A stretch of 7,140 bases of DNA. Source: Anaerolineales bacterium. Its GTDB lineage: Bacteria > Chloroflexota > Anaerolineae > Anaerolineales > UBA11858. The stretch spans positions 1 to 7,140 of the forward strand of contig WFTY01000239.1 of assembly GCA_015485245.1 (NCBI GenBank), written 5' to 3'. The position numbers and the translations under genes were made by a program. This document shows, piece by piece, positions 1-6,275 of the stretch; positions within the stretch are counted from its first letter, which is position 1; every line of letters starts with the position of its first letter. The notes under the pieces are model-generated. The model ran no database searches, was not told the DNA's origin, and saw nothing but the letters and a program-made list of their open reading frames with translations.

Positions 1-1375
1 GTTTTACCACAAAAACGCTGCCCTGTCCTGGGGTACTCTCAGCGTGGATCGTGCCGCCGTGCGCCTCCACAAGTTGACGGGCGATGGCCAACCCCAGTCC
101 AGTGCCGCGATGCTTCCCTCCAGCGCGGGCTTTGTCCACGCGGTAAAAACGTTCAAAGATGCGCTTCAACTCCTGGGGGGGGATGCCCTCCCCGCGATCG
201 TGCACTGCGATCAAGGCCTGACCATCCTCCAGCCGGGCGGTTATCTGCACATCTCCACCCGGCGGCGTGTGTTTGATGGCGTTATCGACCAGATTGGTGA
301 ACACCTGCGCCAGGCGGTCGCCATCGCCAATCAGGGAGGGCAAATCTTCAACCTGCAGGGCCAGCTTGACCCGCGCCTGAGCGGCTTGCGGCGAGAGGCG
401 AGCTACCACGCCGCGCAACAAAGCAACCAGGTCTACCGGCGCACGGTTGAACTCAAACGTCCCCGCGTCCAGGCGCGCCAGGTCGAGCAGGTTCAGCACC
501 AGGCGGTGCATGCGGGCGGCCTCATCGGCGATCACCCGCGCGGCTTCCTGCGGGCGCGCCGCCGTACCGTCCATAATCGCCTGAGCGAAACCCTGGATGG
601 AGGTCAGCGGGGTTTTTAGCTCATGGGAGACATTGGCGACGAAATCACGCTGCGATTGGCGTGAACTCTGCACCTGCGCGGCCATCTGGTTAAAGGCGCG
701 GGTCAGAGTCTGGACCTCAACGGGGCCGCGCGGCTGCTGAGGGCGGTAAGCGCCCCGAGGGACATCGCCCGTCGCCTCAGCCAGCCATTGCAGGGGGTCC
801 GCCACCCAGCGAGACATCCCCAGCGCCAGGATCAAGGAGAGCGCCAGCGCCGCCAGCCCCCCCAAACGCAGAAAAGCGACCACCTCGTCGCTGCGCGAGC
901 GCACCGCCTCCAGCAAAGTCAGGCGCGGTCGCGGCGCGGCCACCAGCAGCCAGAGCTCCGGCGAGAGTTGCCGCGTCAGCGCCAGCCACTCCTCTCCGGA
1001 GGCATCGCGCAACGTAAACGCCCGCCCCTGACGCAAACGCCCGGCGGCGGAAACGCCCTCGGCCAACGCGGCAGCGCGCCGTTCGCGGGTATCGAGCAAC
1101 ACTTCACCACTCGCGGAGAGCAACAACACACGGACGTCGAAGCCCTGATCCACGCGCTGCAACAACTTCTCCCGAACTGCCGCAGGGGCATCTTTCAAGT
1201 CCGGTGCGCGGTTGACGATGGCTTCGGCCGCGATCTGCAGGCGAGCGCGCGTCTGGGTCAATTGCGCCGGGTTGCGCGCCAGGTACACCAGCGTCACTGC
1301 GGCGACCACCCCTAAGGCCACAGCGACGACAATCACATAGGTGAGCAGCAAACGGGAACGGAGGGAGGAGAACAT
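1..1375 (-). CDS. Sensor histidine kinase, two-component system (C-terminal end cut by window edge)
   Basis: This is a membrane sensor kinase that should autophosphorylate on His251 and pass the phosphate to the response regulator encoded just upstream. The 458 visible residues show a first membrane segment (about 9-32), an extracytoplasmic sensor region (about 33-160) with no recognised fold, a second membrane segment (about 165-187) and a HAMP linker (about 188-240). The HisKA box reads FVANVSHELKTPL with His251. The ATPase domain has an N box around Asn365 (LVDNAIKHTP), a G1 box DRGEGIP at 393, an F box IFERFYRVDKAR, and a G2 box GTGLGL at 424-429. The reading frame is open to the left edge after GQGSVFVVK, so only a few residues should be missing. 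In-frame ATGs also lie at 1387 and within the upstream repeats. I chose 1375 because it gives a typical short N-terminus before the first membrane helix. No strong Shine-Dalgarno precedes any of them. The stimulus cannot be read from the sequence. Confidence 0.95.
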   Translation of the reverse strand, partial: MFSSLRSRLLLTYVIVVAVALGVVAAVTLVYLARNPAQLTQTRARLQIAAEAIVNRAPDLKDAPAAVREKLLQRVDQGFDVRVLLLSASGEVLLDTRERRAAALAEGVSAAGRLRQGRAFTLRDASGEEWLALTRQLSPELWLLVAAPRPRLTLLEAVRSRSDEVVAFLRLGGLAALALSLILALGMSRWVADPLQWLAEATGDVPRGAYRPQQPRGPVEVQTLTRAFNQMAAQVQSSRQSQRDFVANVSHELKTPLTSIQGFAQAIMDGTAARPQEAARVIADEAARMHRLVLNLLDLARLDAGTFEFNRAPVDLVALLRGVVARLSPQAAQARVKLALQVEDLPSLIGDGDRLAQVFTNLVDNAIKHTPPGGDVQITARLEDGQALIAVHDRGEGIPPQELKRIFERFYRVDKARAGGKHRGTGLGLAIARQLVEAHGGTIHAESTPGQGSVFVVK

Positions 1376-1390
1376 GGGGCAACTCATCAA

Positions 1391-1422
1391 TGCATTAGTG
1401 CATTGGTGCATTGGTGCATTGG
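1391..1422. repeat. Octamer tandem repeat (TGCATTGG x4)
   Basis: Four back-to-back 8-bp units are visible: one TGCATTAG followed by three TGCATTGG. They lie in the 77-bp gap between the response regulator stop and the kinase start. Together with the flanking GGTTCATT-like sequence at 1455-1462 (minus-strand sense) they can form an imperfect hairpin across the gap, for example CATTAGT with ACTAATG and GGTTGCATCGGTT with AACCAATGCACC. No T-run follows, so it is not a standard intrinsic terminator. Confidence 0.85.
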
Positions 1423-1452
1423 TTCGTCAGTTCAACCGATGCAACCGACAAA

Positions 1453-2133
1453 CTAATGAACCAACTTATATCCAACCCCAGTGACGGTCTCGATGCGCAC
1501 AGCGCTGGCAGCCAGTTTTTTACGCAACTGCCCGATGTGCACATCGACGGTGCGGGTTTGCCCGGCAAAATCGTAGCCCCAGGCCAGTTGCAACAACTTC
1601 TCACGAGTGAGCACCATACCTTTATGCCTCGCCAGGGTGAGCAGCAATTCAAACTCCTGGGTGCGCAGCTCGACCGGCTCCCCATTGACGCGCACCTCGC
1701 GCCCGGCGGGGTCGATCATCAGGTCGCCCAGGTGAATCTGGTCTGCGGGGGGCACGGCGGCGCGCTCAAAACGACGCAGCAAAGCGCGCACGCGCGCCAC
1801 CAGTTCGCGCGGGTTAAAGGGCTTGGTGAGGTAGTCATCCGCTCCCAGTTCCAGGCCGACGATCTTGTCCACATCATCGTCGCGGGCAGTAAGCATCAGG
1901 ATCAACACCGGATTATCCTCCGCCCGCAGGCGGCGGCAGACCTCCAACCCGTCCACCTCGGGGAGCATGATATCGAGCACCATCAGGGCAGGCTTGAGCC
2001 GGGCGACGGCCTCCAGCGCGGCCGCGCCGTCCTCCACCGCTTCCACGCGATAACCCTCGCGCTCAAGGTACATGCGCGCAAGCTGGAGGATGTTAGGTTC
2101 ATCGTCTACAAGGAGGATGAGTTCGCGGGACAT
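1453..2133 (-). CDS. OmpR/PhoB-family response regulator
   Basis: This is a DNA-binding response regulator, partner of the adjacent histidine kinase. The 226 residues are a normal full length. The receiver domain (about 4-118) has the acidic cluster Asp10-Asp11, phosphoacceptor Asp54 in LDIMLP, switch residues Thr82 and Tyr101, and Lys104 in TKPF. The C-terminal winged helix (about 130-226) has the usual LRTQEFELLLTLARHKGMVLTREKLLQ recognition region and TVDVHIGQLRKKL helix, ending GVGYKLVH. Its stop codon lies inside a GGTTCATT repeat that continues into the gap before the kinase, so the last residues Val-His are encoded by repeat sequence. The ATG at 2133 has no visible Shine-Dalgarno. The 45-bp gap from ridA is partly short repeats that begin next to the start codon. 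Expression may depend on a leaderless message or on read-through from ridA. The target regulon is unknown. Confidence 0.96.
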   Translation of the reverse strand: MSRELILLVDDEPNILQLARMYLEREGYRVEAVEDGAAALEAVARLKPALMVLDIMLPEVDGLEVCRRLRAEDNPVLILMLTARDDDVDKIVGLELGADDYLTKPFNPRELVARVRALLRRFERAAVPPADQIHLGDLMIDPAGREVRVNGEPVELRTQEFELLLTLARHKGMVLTREKLLQLAWGYDFAGQTRTVDVHIGQLRKKLAASAVRIETVTGVGYKLVH

Positions 2134-2155
2134 GGGAGACAGGAATGGGTAATGG
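2134..2155. repeat. Short heptamer-like repeat before the response regulator start
   Basis: Plus-strand units GGAATGG (2142-2148) and GTAATGG (2149-2155) follow a GGGAGACA block that abuts the response regulator start codon. The repeat occupies the place where a Shine-Dalgarno would be expected. It is short and degenerate, so the call is tentative. Confidence 0.35.
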
Positions 2156-2178
2156 AAGAACGGATCCCTATGCCTCGA

Positions 2179-2568
2179 TCACCGCTCACTGCACACCGCC
2201 ACCGCCTCGATCTCCACGGCGGCGTCCTTGGGCAGACGGGCCACCTGAACGGCGGAGCGGGCGGGGAAGTCCTCGGTAAAGAACTCGGCGTAGACGGCGT
2301 TCATCGCGCCGAAGTCACCCATATCGCGCAAAAAGACGGTGGTCTTCACCACGTCCTTGAGCGAGGCCCCGGCGGCCTCCAGGATGGCCTTCAGGTTGGT
2401 AAGCGCCTGCCGCGTCTGCCCGACGATTTCATCGGAGGCGAAATCGCCGGTCAGCGGGTCGATCCCCAGTTGCCCGGCGGTGAATATGAAATGCCCGGCG
2501 CGCACCCCGGCGGAGTACGGGCCGATAGCTTTGGGAGCGTTTTTGGCGGTGATGATTTCTTTGGTCAT
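2179..2568 (-). CDS. ridA: RidA/YjgF/YER057c/UK114 family reactive imine/enamine deaminase
   Basis: RidA proteins are small cytosolic trimers that hydrolyse reactive imine/enamine intermediates such as 2-aminoacrylate, formed by PLP enzymes, to keto acids and ammonia. The 129 residues are the usual length. The family signature near the C-terminus is clear: PARSAVQVARLPKDAAVEIEA, with Arg104 matching the substrate carboxylate-binding arginine and Glu119 matching the catalytic-site glutamate of E. coli RidA (Arg105/Glu120). The N-terminal IGPYSAGV (Tyr18) and FTAGQLGIDP blocks are also typical. The start at 2568 has an AGGTGA ribosome binding site four bases upstream. The gene lies 78 bp after the creatininase-family gene, separated by a long hairpin and a possible extended -10 promoter. 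It is followed 45 bp later by the response regulator. I cannot tell from sequence alone whether it is strict RidA or an Rid1-7 paralogue, although the catalytic arginine favours an active deaminase. Confidence 0.93.
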   Translation of the reverse strand: MTKEIITAKNAPKAIGPYSAGVRAGHFIFTAGQLGIDPLTGDFASDEIVGQTRQALTNLKAILEAAGASLKDVVKTTVFLRDMGDFGAMNAVYAEFFTEDFPARSAVQVARLPKDAAVEIEAVAVCSER

Positions 2569-2599
2569 GGGTTCACCTCATGTGTGTGGAGTTTCTCTC

Positions 2600-2608
2600 A
2601 TTGTATCA
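2600..2608 (-). promoter_or_regulatory. Possible extended -10 promoter for ridA
   Basis: On the minus strand TG-A-TACAAT forms an extended -10 element 31 bases before the ridA start codon, which would give a leader of about 25 nt. No good -35 is seen at 17-18 bp, where the hairpin arm lies. Extended -10 promoters can do without one. Inferred from sequence only. Confidence 0.4.
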
Positions 2609-2651
2609 GGGATTGGTGAGCAGGGAACAGGCAACCCGTTCCCTGCTCACC
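2609..2651. repeat. Heptamer repeats forming a perfect 14-bp-stem hairpin
   Basis: The plus strand reads as consecutive degenerate heptamers GGGATTG, GTGAGCA, GGGAACA and GGCAACC (2609-2636). The segment 2615-2628 pairs perfectly over 14 bp with 2638-2651, with a 9-base loop. In minus-strand RNA this hairpin begins at the last codon of the creatininase-family gene and contains its stop codon. No U-tract follows, so rho-independent termination is unlikely. Protection of the mRNA 3' end or attenuation is possible. The heptamers GGGATTG and GGGAACA recur at 6276-6289. Confidence 0.8.
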
Positions 2652-3336
2652 GCTTCCACTCCTCCAACATCCCCACCACATCCCCCACGCAGGCGTTGAA
2701 GATCCCGTCCATAATGGCGCTATCCACCGCGTACGGGCCGCCGAAGGAGCCGTCGCCGTACACCTGACGGGCTTCCTCCGCCCCCAGCAAGCCGGGGACG
2801 TGCGGCGGGGTTTTTTCGCCCTCCGGCAGGTCGGCCACGCGGGTGAAGTCGAAGGCTTCCAGCCAGTTGGCGTGCGCCGGTTTGAGGCCGTGCTTGAGGA
2901 AAATCGGCTCCAGGGTGTGCGAATCCCACCAGGCGTACCAGGCGAGGCGCAAATCCGGCAACTCGCTGGCAATCTCGTACAGCCGCCCTTTGACGGGCTG
3001 GTTGCCGCCGTGCCCGTTGAGCACCAGGATGTTGCGAAAGCCGTGGCCATACAGCGAGCGCACCACGTCCTCCACCACATCGAGGAGTGTGGCTACACGC
3101 AGCGAAATCGTGCCGGGGTAGGCCAGGAAGTAGGGCGAAGCGCCGAAGTTGAGCGGCGGCGCCACCAGCACGCCGGTGCGCTGCGAGGCCGCGTCCGCCA
3201 GCGCCAGCGGGATTTTGACATCCGTCAGCAGGCTGAGGTAGCCATGCTGTTCACACGCCCCAAGCACCAGCATCACCCGGTCGTCATGTTCCAGGTAGGT
3301 TTCAATATCCATCCAGTTGAGGTCAGAAAAGCGCAT
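2647..3336 (-). CDS. Creatininase-family metal-dependent amidohydrolase
   Basis: This is a member of the creatininase/formamide-hydrolase superfamily. These are cytosolic binuclear-metal enzymes that hydrolyse cyclic or linear amides; known members include creatininase, FAPy deformylase ArfB and the peptidase MftE. Counting from the ATG at 3336, the 229-residue protein has the first metal motif as GACEQHG (Glu29, His31) and Asp39 in LTDV. It also has the PGTISLR block (about 74-80) and NGHGGN (107-112, His109). Two departures are visible. The usual histidine/proline-rich stretch after EQHG is replaced by YLSLL, and Cys28 precedes the metal-binding Glu. An ATG also lies at 3339, but the AGGAGA site is only 2 nt from it, so 3336 (5 nt) is preferred. 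The gene lies 69 bp after leuS and before ridA. The substrate is unknown. Proximity to ridA hints at nitrogenous-metabolite hydrolysis or damage repair but does not prove it. Confidence 0.88.
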   Translation of the reverse strand: MRFSDLNWMDIETYLEHDDRVMLVLGACEQHGYLSLLTDVKIPLALADAASQRTGVLVAPPLNFGASPYFLAYPGTISLRVATLLDVVEDVVRSLYGHGFRNILVLNGHGGNQPVKGRLYEIASELPDLRLAWYAWWDSHTLEPIFLKHGLKPAHANWLEAFDFTRVADLPEGEKTPPHVPGLLGAEEARQVYGDGSFGGPYAVDSAIMDGIFNACVGDVVGMLEEWKR

Positions 3337-3340
3337 CATA

Positions 3341-3350
3341 TTCTCCTACA
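3341..3350. repeat. 10-bp direct repeat, left copy
   Basis: TTCTCCTACA on the plus strand is identical to 3401-3410. In the minus sense it holds the AGGAGA ribosome binding site of the creatininase-family gene. The two copies lie exactly 60 bp apart and bracket the palindrome between them. Confidence 0.8.
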
Positions 3351-3390
3351 ACAAGACCTCCGAAGTTTTGAAAACTTCGGAGGTCTGTTG
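3349..3390. repeat. Near-perfect palindromic element between leuS and the creatininase gene
   Basis: Positions 3354-3369 and 3371-3386 are perfect 16-bp inverted repeats around the single base 3370. The arms extend to 3349 and 3390 by four more pairs after a one-base bulge at 3353. The core reads AGACCTCCGAAGTTTT on one arm. In minus-strand RNA it would fold into a long stem with an A/U-rich tip. No U-run follows it, so it is not a textbook leuS terminator. Exact 10-bp direct repeats flank it. Confidence 0.9.
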
Positions 3391-3400
3391 GGTTCAGTAT

Positions 3401-3410
3401 TTCTCCTACA
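3401..3410. repeat. 10-bp direct repeat, right copy
   Basis: This copy of TTCTCCTACA includes the leuS stop codon (TAG in the minus sense) and would read TAGGAGA there. It matches the creatininase-gene ribosome binding site copy at 3341-3350. Confidence 0.8.
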
Positions 3411-5886
3411 CCACAATATTGACCAACCGCCCCGGAACGTAAATCACTTTACGGGGCTGCTGGCCGTCCATGAAGCGCTGCGCGCCTTCAGCGGCCAGGG
3501 CGGCGGCTTTGGCATCCGCCTCGCTGACATCGGCGGGCACGGTGACACGGTCGCGCACCTTGCCGTTGACTTGCACGATCAAGACAATTTCATCCTCGCG
3601 CGTCGCCTCCTCATCCACCTGCGGCCAGGACTGGTTATGGATGGAATACGGCTTTCCCAGCGCCTCGGCCCACAATTCCTCGGCGATGTGCGGCGTGACC
3701 GGCGCCAGCATCAGCAGGTAGAGTTCCAACGCCTCTTTCCAGGCCGCCGTGCCGACCGCGCCTTGCTCGCGGGCTTTCTGCATCTCGTTGAGCAGTTCCA
3801 TCAACGAAGAGACGATGGTGTTGAACTGGAACTCCTCAAAATCGCGCGTCACACTCCGCAGGGTCTGGTGCACCTTGCGACGCAGGCGGCGCTCCACGGC
3901 GGCGGTATCGCCCTCGGGGGCAGGCTGTTCCCCGGCGGTCTCGTGGAAAAGCGCCCAGACACGCTTCAGCCAGCGGGCCGGGCCGCCGATGCCTTTGCTG
4001 TCCCACGGGCCACCCTGATCCCAGCGGGCGAAGAACATCAGGTAAGCGCGCACCGTGTCCGCGCCGTAGCGCTTCACCAGCTCGTCGGGGGCAACCACGT
4101 TACCGCGGCTCTTGGACATCTTCTCGCTGTCTTCGCCCAGCACCATGCCCTGATTGCGCAACTGGATCATTGGCTCCGGGCCTTTCATAATACCCATATC
4201 GCGCCCCGCCTTATGGAAGAAGCGCGTGTAGATCAGGTGCATAGTGGCGTGCTCGATGCCGCCGGTATAGGTATCCACCGGCATCCAGTAATCGTACTCT
4301 TTGGGGTCGAACGGCCCCTGGTCGTAATCCGGCGAGAGGTAGCGCAGGTGATACCACGAGGAGCACATGAAGGTATCCATCGTGTCGGTTTCGCGCTCGG
4401 CGGGCTTGCCGCACTCCGGACAGGTGGTATGCTTCCAGGTGGGGTGGAACTTGAGCGGCGATTCGCCCGTGGGGCGCCACTCAACGTCATCGGGCAGCAG
4501 GACGGGCAATTCGTCCTCCGGGACGGGGTTCCAGCCGCATTCCTGGCAATAGATCATCGGGATAGGCGCGCCCCAGTAACGCTGGCGCGAGATCAGCCAG
4601 TCGTGCAGGCGATAGTTCACGTCCTCCCGGCCGATGCCCTGCTCTTCCAGCCAGTCAATCACCGCGGCGATGCCGGGATTTTTGCGCCCTTTGGCGTCGG
4701 TGACGCGCGTGCCGTTGAACGGGCCGCTGTTGACCATCACACCGGGGCCGATGTAGGCTTCCTCCATCGTCGCGCCGTCCAGGTCAGGCTCGCCTTCAGG
4801 CTGAATGACGGGGATGATCTCCAGGTCGTACTTACGGGCGAACTCGAAGTCGCGCTGGTCGTGCGCCGGGACAGCCATGATCGCTCCCGTACCATAGGTC
4901 ATCAAGACGTAATCCGCGATCCAGATAGGGATGCGCGCCTTGTTGACCGGGTTGATGGCATAACCGCCGGTGAACACGCCGGTCTTCTCCTTATCCACCG
5001 CCTCGCGCTCGATGTCACTCTGGCGGGAGGCCTGCAATTTGTAGGCTTCCACCTGCTCCCGGTATTCATCGCTGGTCACTTTATCCACCAGCGGATGCTC
5101 CGGGGCGAGCACCATGAAGGTCGCGCCCCACAACGTATCAGGCCGGGTGGTGAAGATCTCCATCGGATCGCCGTCTTCGGTGTGAAAGACCACCGAGGCC
5201 CCCTCGGAACGACCGATCCAGTTCGTCTGCAACGTCTTGACGCGCTCAGGCCAATCCAGGCTGGAAAAGTCCAGCAACTCATCGGCGTAATCGGTGATGC
5301 GGAAGAACCATTGCTCCAGATGCTTCTTGACCACCGGCGTACCGCAGCGTTCACAGTGACGGTCTTCCCCCCACACCTGCTCGCGCGCCAGCGTAGTGTT
5401 GCAACTGGGGCAAAAATCCACCGCCGCCAGGGCGCGGTAGGCCAGCCCGTGCTTGAACAACTGGATGAAGAACCACTCCGTCCACTTGTAATATTTGGGG
5501 TCGGAGGAGATCGCCTCGCGCCGCCAGTCGAACATCGCACCCATGCTGCGCAATTGCACCCGCATGCGCTCGATGTTGGCATACGTCCACTCTTTAGGGT
5601 GGATGTTGCGCTTGATCGCCGCCCCTTCTGCGGGCAGGCCAAAAGCGTCGAATCCCATGGGGAACATCACGTTATAGCCCTTCATGCGCATGTAGCGGGC
5701 GCGGGCGTCGCTCGGCGTCATGGCGTACCAGTGGCCGATGTGAAGATCGCCGGAGGGATAGGGCAGCATGGTCAGGGCGTAGTGCTTGGGGCGCGAGGGA
5801 TCGACATCAGCGTTGTACAGCCCGTCGGTTTCCCAACGTTTCTGCCATTTGGGTTCGATGGTGGCGGGATCGTATTGTGGGGTCAT
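3406..5886 (-). CDS. leuS: Leucyl-tRNA synthetase
   Basis: LeuS charges tRNA-Leu with leucine in the cytosol and edits mischarged norvaline or isoleucine. The 826 residues are complete and close to the usual bacterial length. The class I signature HIGH is at 49-52 and KMSKS at 589-593 (EKMSKSRGN). Cys159/162 and Cys178/181 form a zinc ribbon, and a second Cys pair set (447/450 and 489/492) lies in a later insertion. The CP1 editing domain is intact: TTRPDTLWGA begins at Thr246, Thr251 matches E. coli Thr252, and VPAHDQRD carries Asp343 and Asp346. The anticodon-binding and C-terminal domains end in VPGRLVNIVV. The ATG at 5886 has a strong GGAGGA five bases upstream. A T-box leader with a leucine specifier precedes it, so expression should rise when uncharged tRNA-Leu accumulates. 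The stop codon overlaps a 10-bp repeat shared with the next gene's ribosome binding site. Long open frames on the opposite strand are shadows of its GC-rich codons. Confidence 0.99.
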   Translation of the reverse strand: MTPQYDPATIEPKWQKRWETDGLYNADVDPSRPKHYALTMLPYPSGDLHIGHWYAMTPSDARARYMRMKGYNVMFPMGFDAFGLPAEGAAIKRNIHPKEWTYANIERMRVQLRSMGAMFDWRREAISSDPKYYKWTEWFFIQLFKHGLAYRALAAVDFCPSCNTTLAREQVWGEDRHCERCGTPVVKKHLEQWFFRITDYADELLDFSSLDWPERVKTLQTNWIGRSEGASVVFHTEDGDPMEIFTTRPDTLWGATFMVLAPEHPLVDKVTSDEYREQVEAYKLQASRQSDIEREAVDKEKTGVFTGGYAINPVNKARIPIWIADYVLMTYGTGAIMAVPAHDQRDFEFARKYDLEIIPVIQPEGEPDLDGATMEEAYIGPGVMVNSGPFNGTRVTDAKGRKNPGIAAVIDWLEEQGIGREDVNYRLHDWLISRQRYWGAPIPMIYCQECGWNPVPEDELPVLLPDDVEWRPTGESPLKFHPTWKHTTCPECGKPAERETDTMDTFMCSSWYHLRYLSPDYDQGPFDPKEYDYWMPVDTYTGGIEHATMHLIYTRFFHKAGRDMGIMKGPEPMIQLRNQGMVLGEDSEKMSKSRGNVVAPDELVKRYGADTVRAYLMFFARWDQGGPWDSKGIGGPARWLKRVWALFHETAGEQPAPEGDTAAVERRLRRKVHQTLRSVTRDFEEFQFNTIVSSLMELLNEMQKAREQGAVGTAAWKEALELYLLMLAPVTPHIAEELWAEALGKPYSIHNQSWPQVDEEATREDEIVLIVQVNGKVRDRVTVPADVSEADAKAAALAAEGAQRFMDGQQPRKVIYVPGRLVNIVV

Positions 5887-5927
5887 AGCTATCCTCCGTA
5901 TACCAGGTAAATGGGTAACCAGGTGGT

Positions 5928-5956
5928 GGTAACAAGGAACAAATCACCTTGTTACC
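5928..5956 (-). repeat. Hairpin and GGTAAC-type repeats between T-box terminator and leuS
   Basis: GGTAACAAGG and CCTTGTTACC form a perfect 10-bp stem with a 9-base loop in the leuS leader, after the T-box terminator. More GGTAA/GGTTACC-like units continue toward the start codon (to about 5903), and the ribosome binding site follows at 5892-5897. The role is unknown. It could be another member of the intergenic repeat set. Confidence 0.7.
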
Positions 5957-5971
5957 TTGTCGCCTTCAAAC

Positions 5972-6003
5972 AAAAAACCCTTCATCCACTCAGGGACGAA
6001 GGG
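5972..6003 (-). terminator. T-box intrinsic terminator
   Basis: On the minus strand CCCTTCGTCC pairs with GGATGAAGGG (10 bp with one G-U pair, 6-base loop), followed directly by six T. The left part of this stem also contains the CCCTG that pairs with CAGGG of the T-box sequence in the antiterminator, so the two folds are mutually exclusive. Confidence 0.95.
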
Positions 6004-6049
6004 GCTTCAGTAAACTTGGCATAAGGCTCCGCGGTACCACCCTGATTAC

Positions 6050-6085
6050 GTGTCACGTATCAAGTGTCATGTGTCACGTGTTCAC
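6050..6085. repeat. Heptamer tandem repeat inside the T-box leader
   Basis: Successive 7-bp units on the plus strand are GTGTCAC, GTATCAA, GTGTCAT and GTGTCAC, then GTGTTCAC with one extra base. They lie between the conserved TGAGAG region and the T-box sequence, a stretch that varies between T-boxes. They do not disturb the antiterminator pairing. Confidence 0.8.
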
Positions 6086-6275
6086 GTCTCTCAGTGTCGC
6101 GGTAACGGGCGAACCCGGCGCGGGCTACTCATCTTCACCCGTGCAGCCTGCTTTAGCGCGACAGGCGAGTTCGGCCTTTTGGCGTTCTGCAGACGCCTTT
6201 GCCGGGGCTTTCAGCCGGTGGCCCCGACTCGCTGGCAGATGACCTACTACTCCTGTCCTGGCTTTTGGTGTTATC

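Larger units (their letters stand above)
5972..6260 (-). promoter_or_regulatory. T-box riboswitch (leucine, CTC specifier) controlling leuS
   Basis: This tRNA-sensing leader lets transcription of leuS continue when uncharged tRNA-Leu binds. Stem I closes with GACAGG (6257-6252) against CCTGTC (6165-6160). The next element up is the specifier loop: AGTAGTA on the 5' side and GAACTCG on the 3' side. The codon CTC at 6169-6167 encodes leucine. Upper Stem I has AGCGAGTCGGGG, the AG-bulge/distal-loop type. Stem II-like features GAAGATGAGTAG and CCGTTA...TGAGAGAC follow. The conserved T-box AGGGTGGTACCGCGG is at 6043-6029. Its TGGT bulge would pair with tRNA 3' ACCA, fitting the A discriminator base of tRNA-Leu. 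CAGGG (6044-6040) pairs with CCCTG (5995-5991) as the antiterminator, in competition with the terminator. No separate promoter was seen between the upstream tRNA genes and this leader. Confidence 0.96.

Noticed and set aside
44..1315. Several plus- and minus-strand frames over the left end
   Set aside because: They are shadows of the histidine kinase, whose motifs run continuously in one minus frame to the window edge.
1391..1422. CRISPR-like array
   Set aside because: The units are 8 bp and contiguous, without spacers, and there is no cas gene.
1411..2619. Plus-strand open frame of 402 codons
   Set aside because: It lies antisense to the response regulator and ridA and crosses their intergenic repeats. 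There is no ribosome binding site and no recognisable domain.
3354..3386. Palindrome as a simple bidirectional terminator
   Set aside because: The stem is strong, but neither side is followed by a T-run, and the flanking direct repeats fit an inserted element better.
2800..5910. Open frame of 1036 codons on the plus strand
   Set aside because: It is antisense to leuS and the creatininase-family gene, both of which have clear motifs throughout. Its His/Arg/Gln/Gly-rich product matches no family I know and is what GC-rich codons give in an opposite frame.
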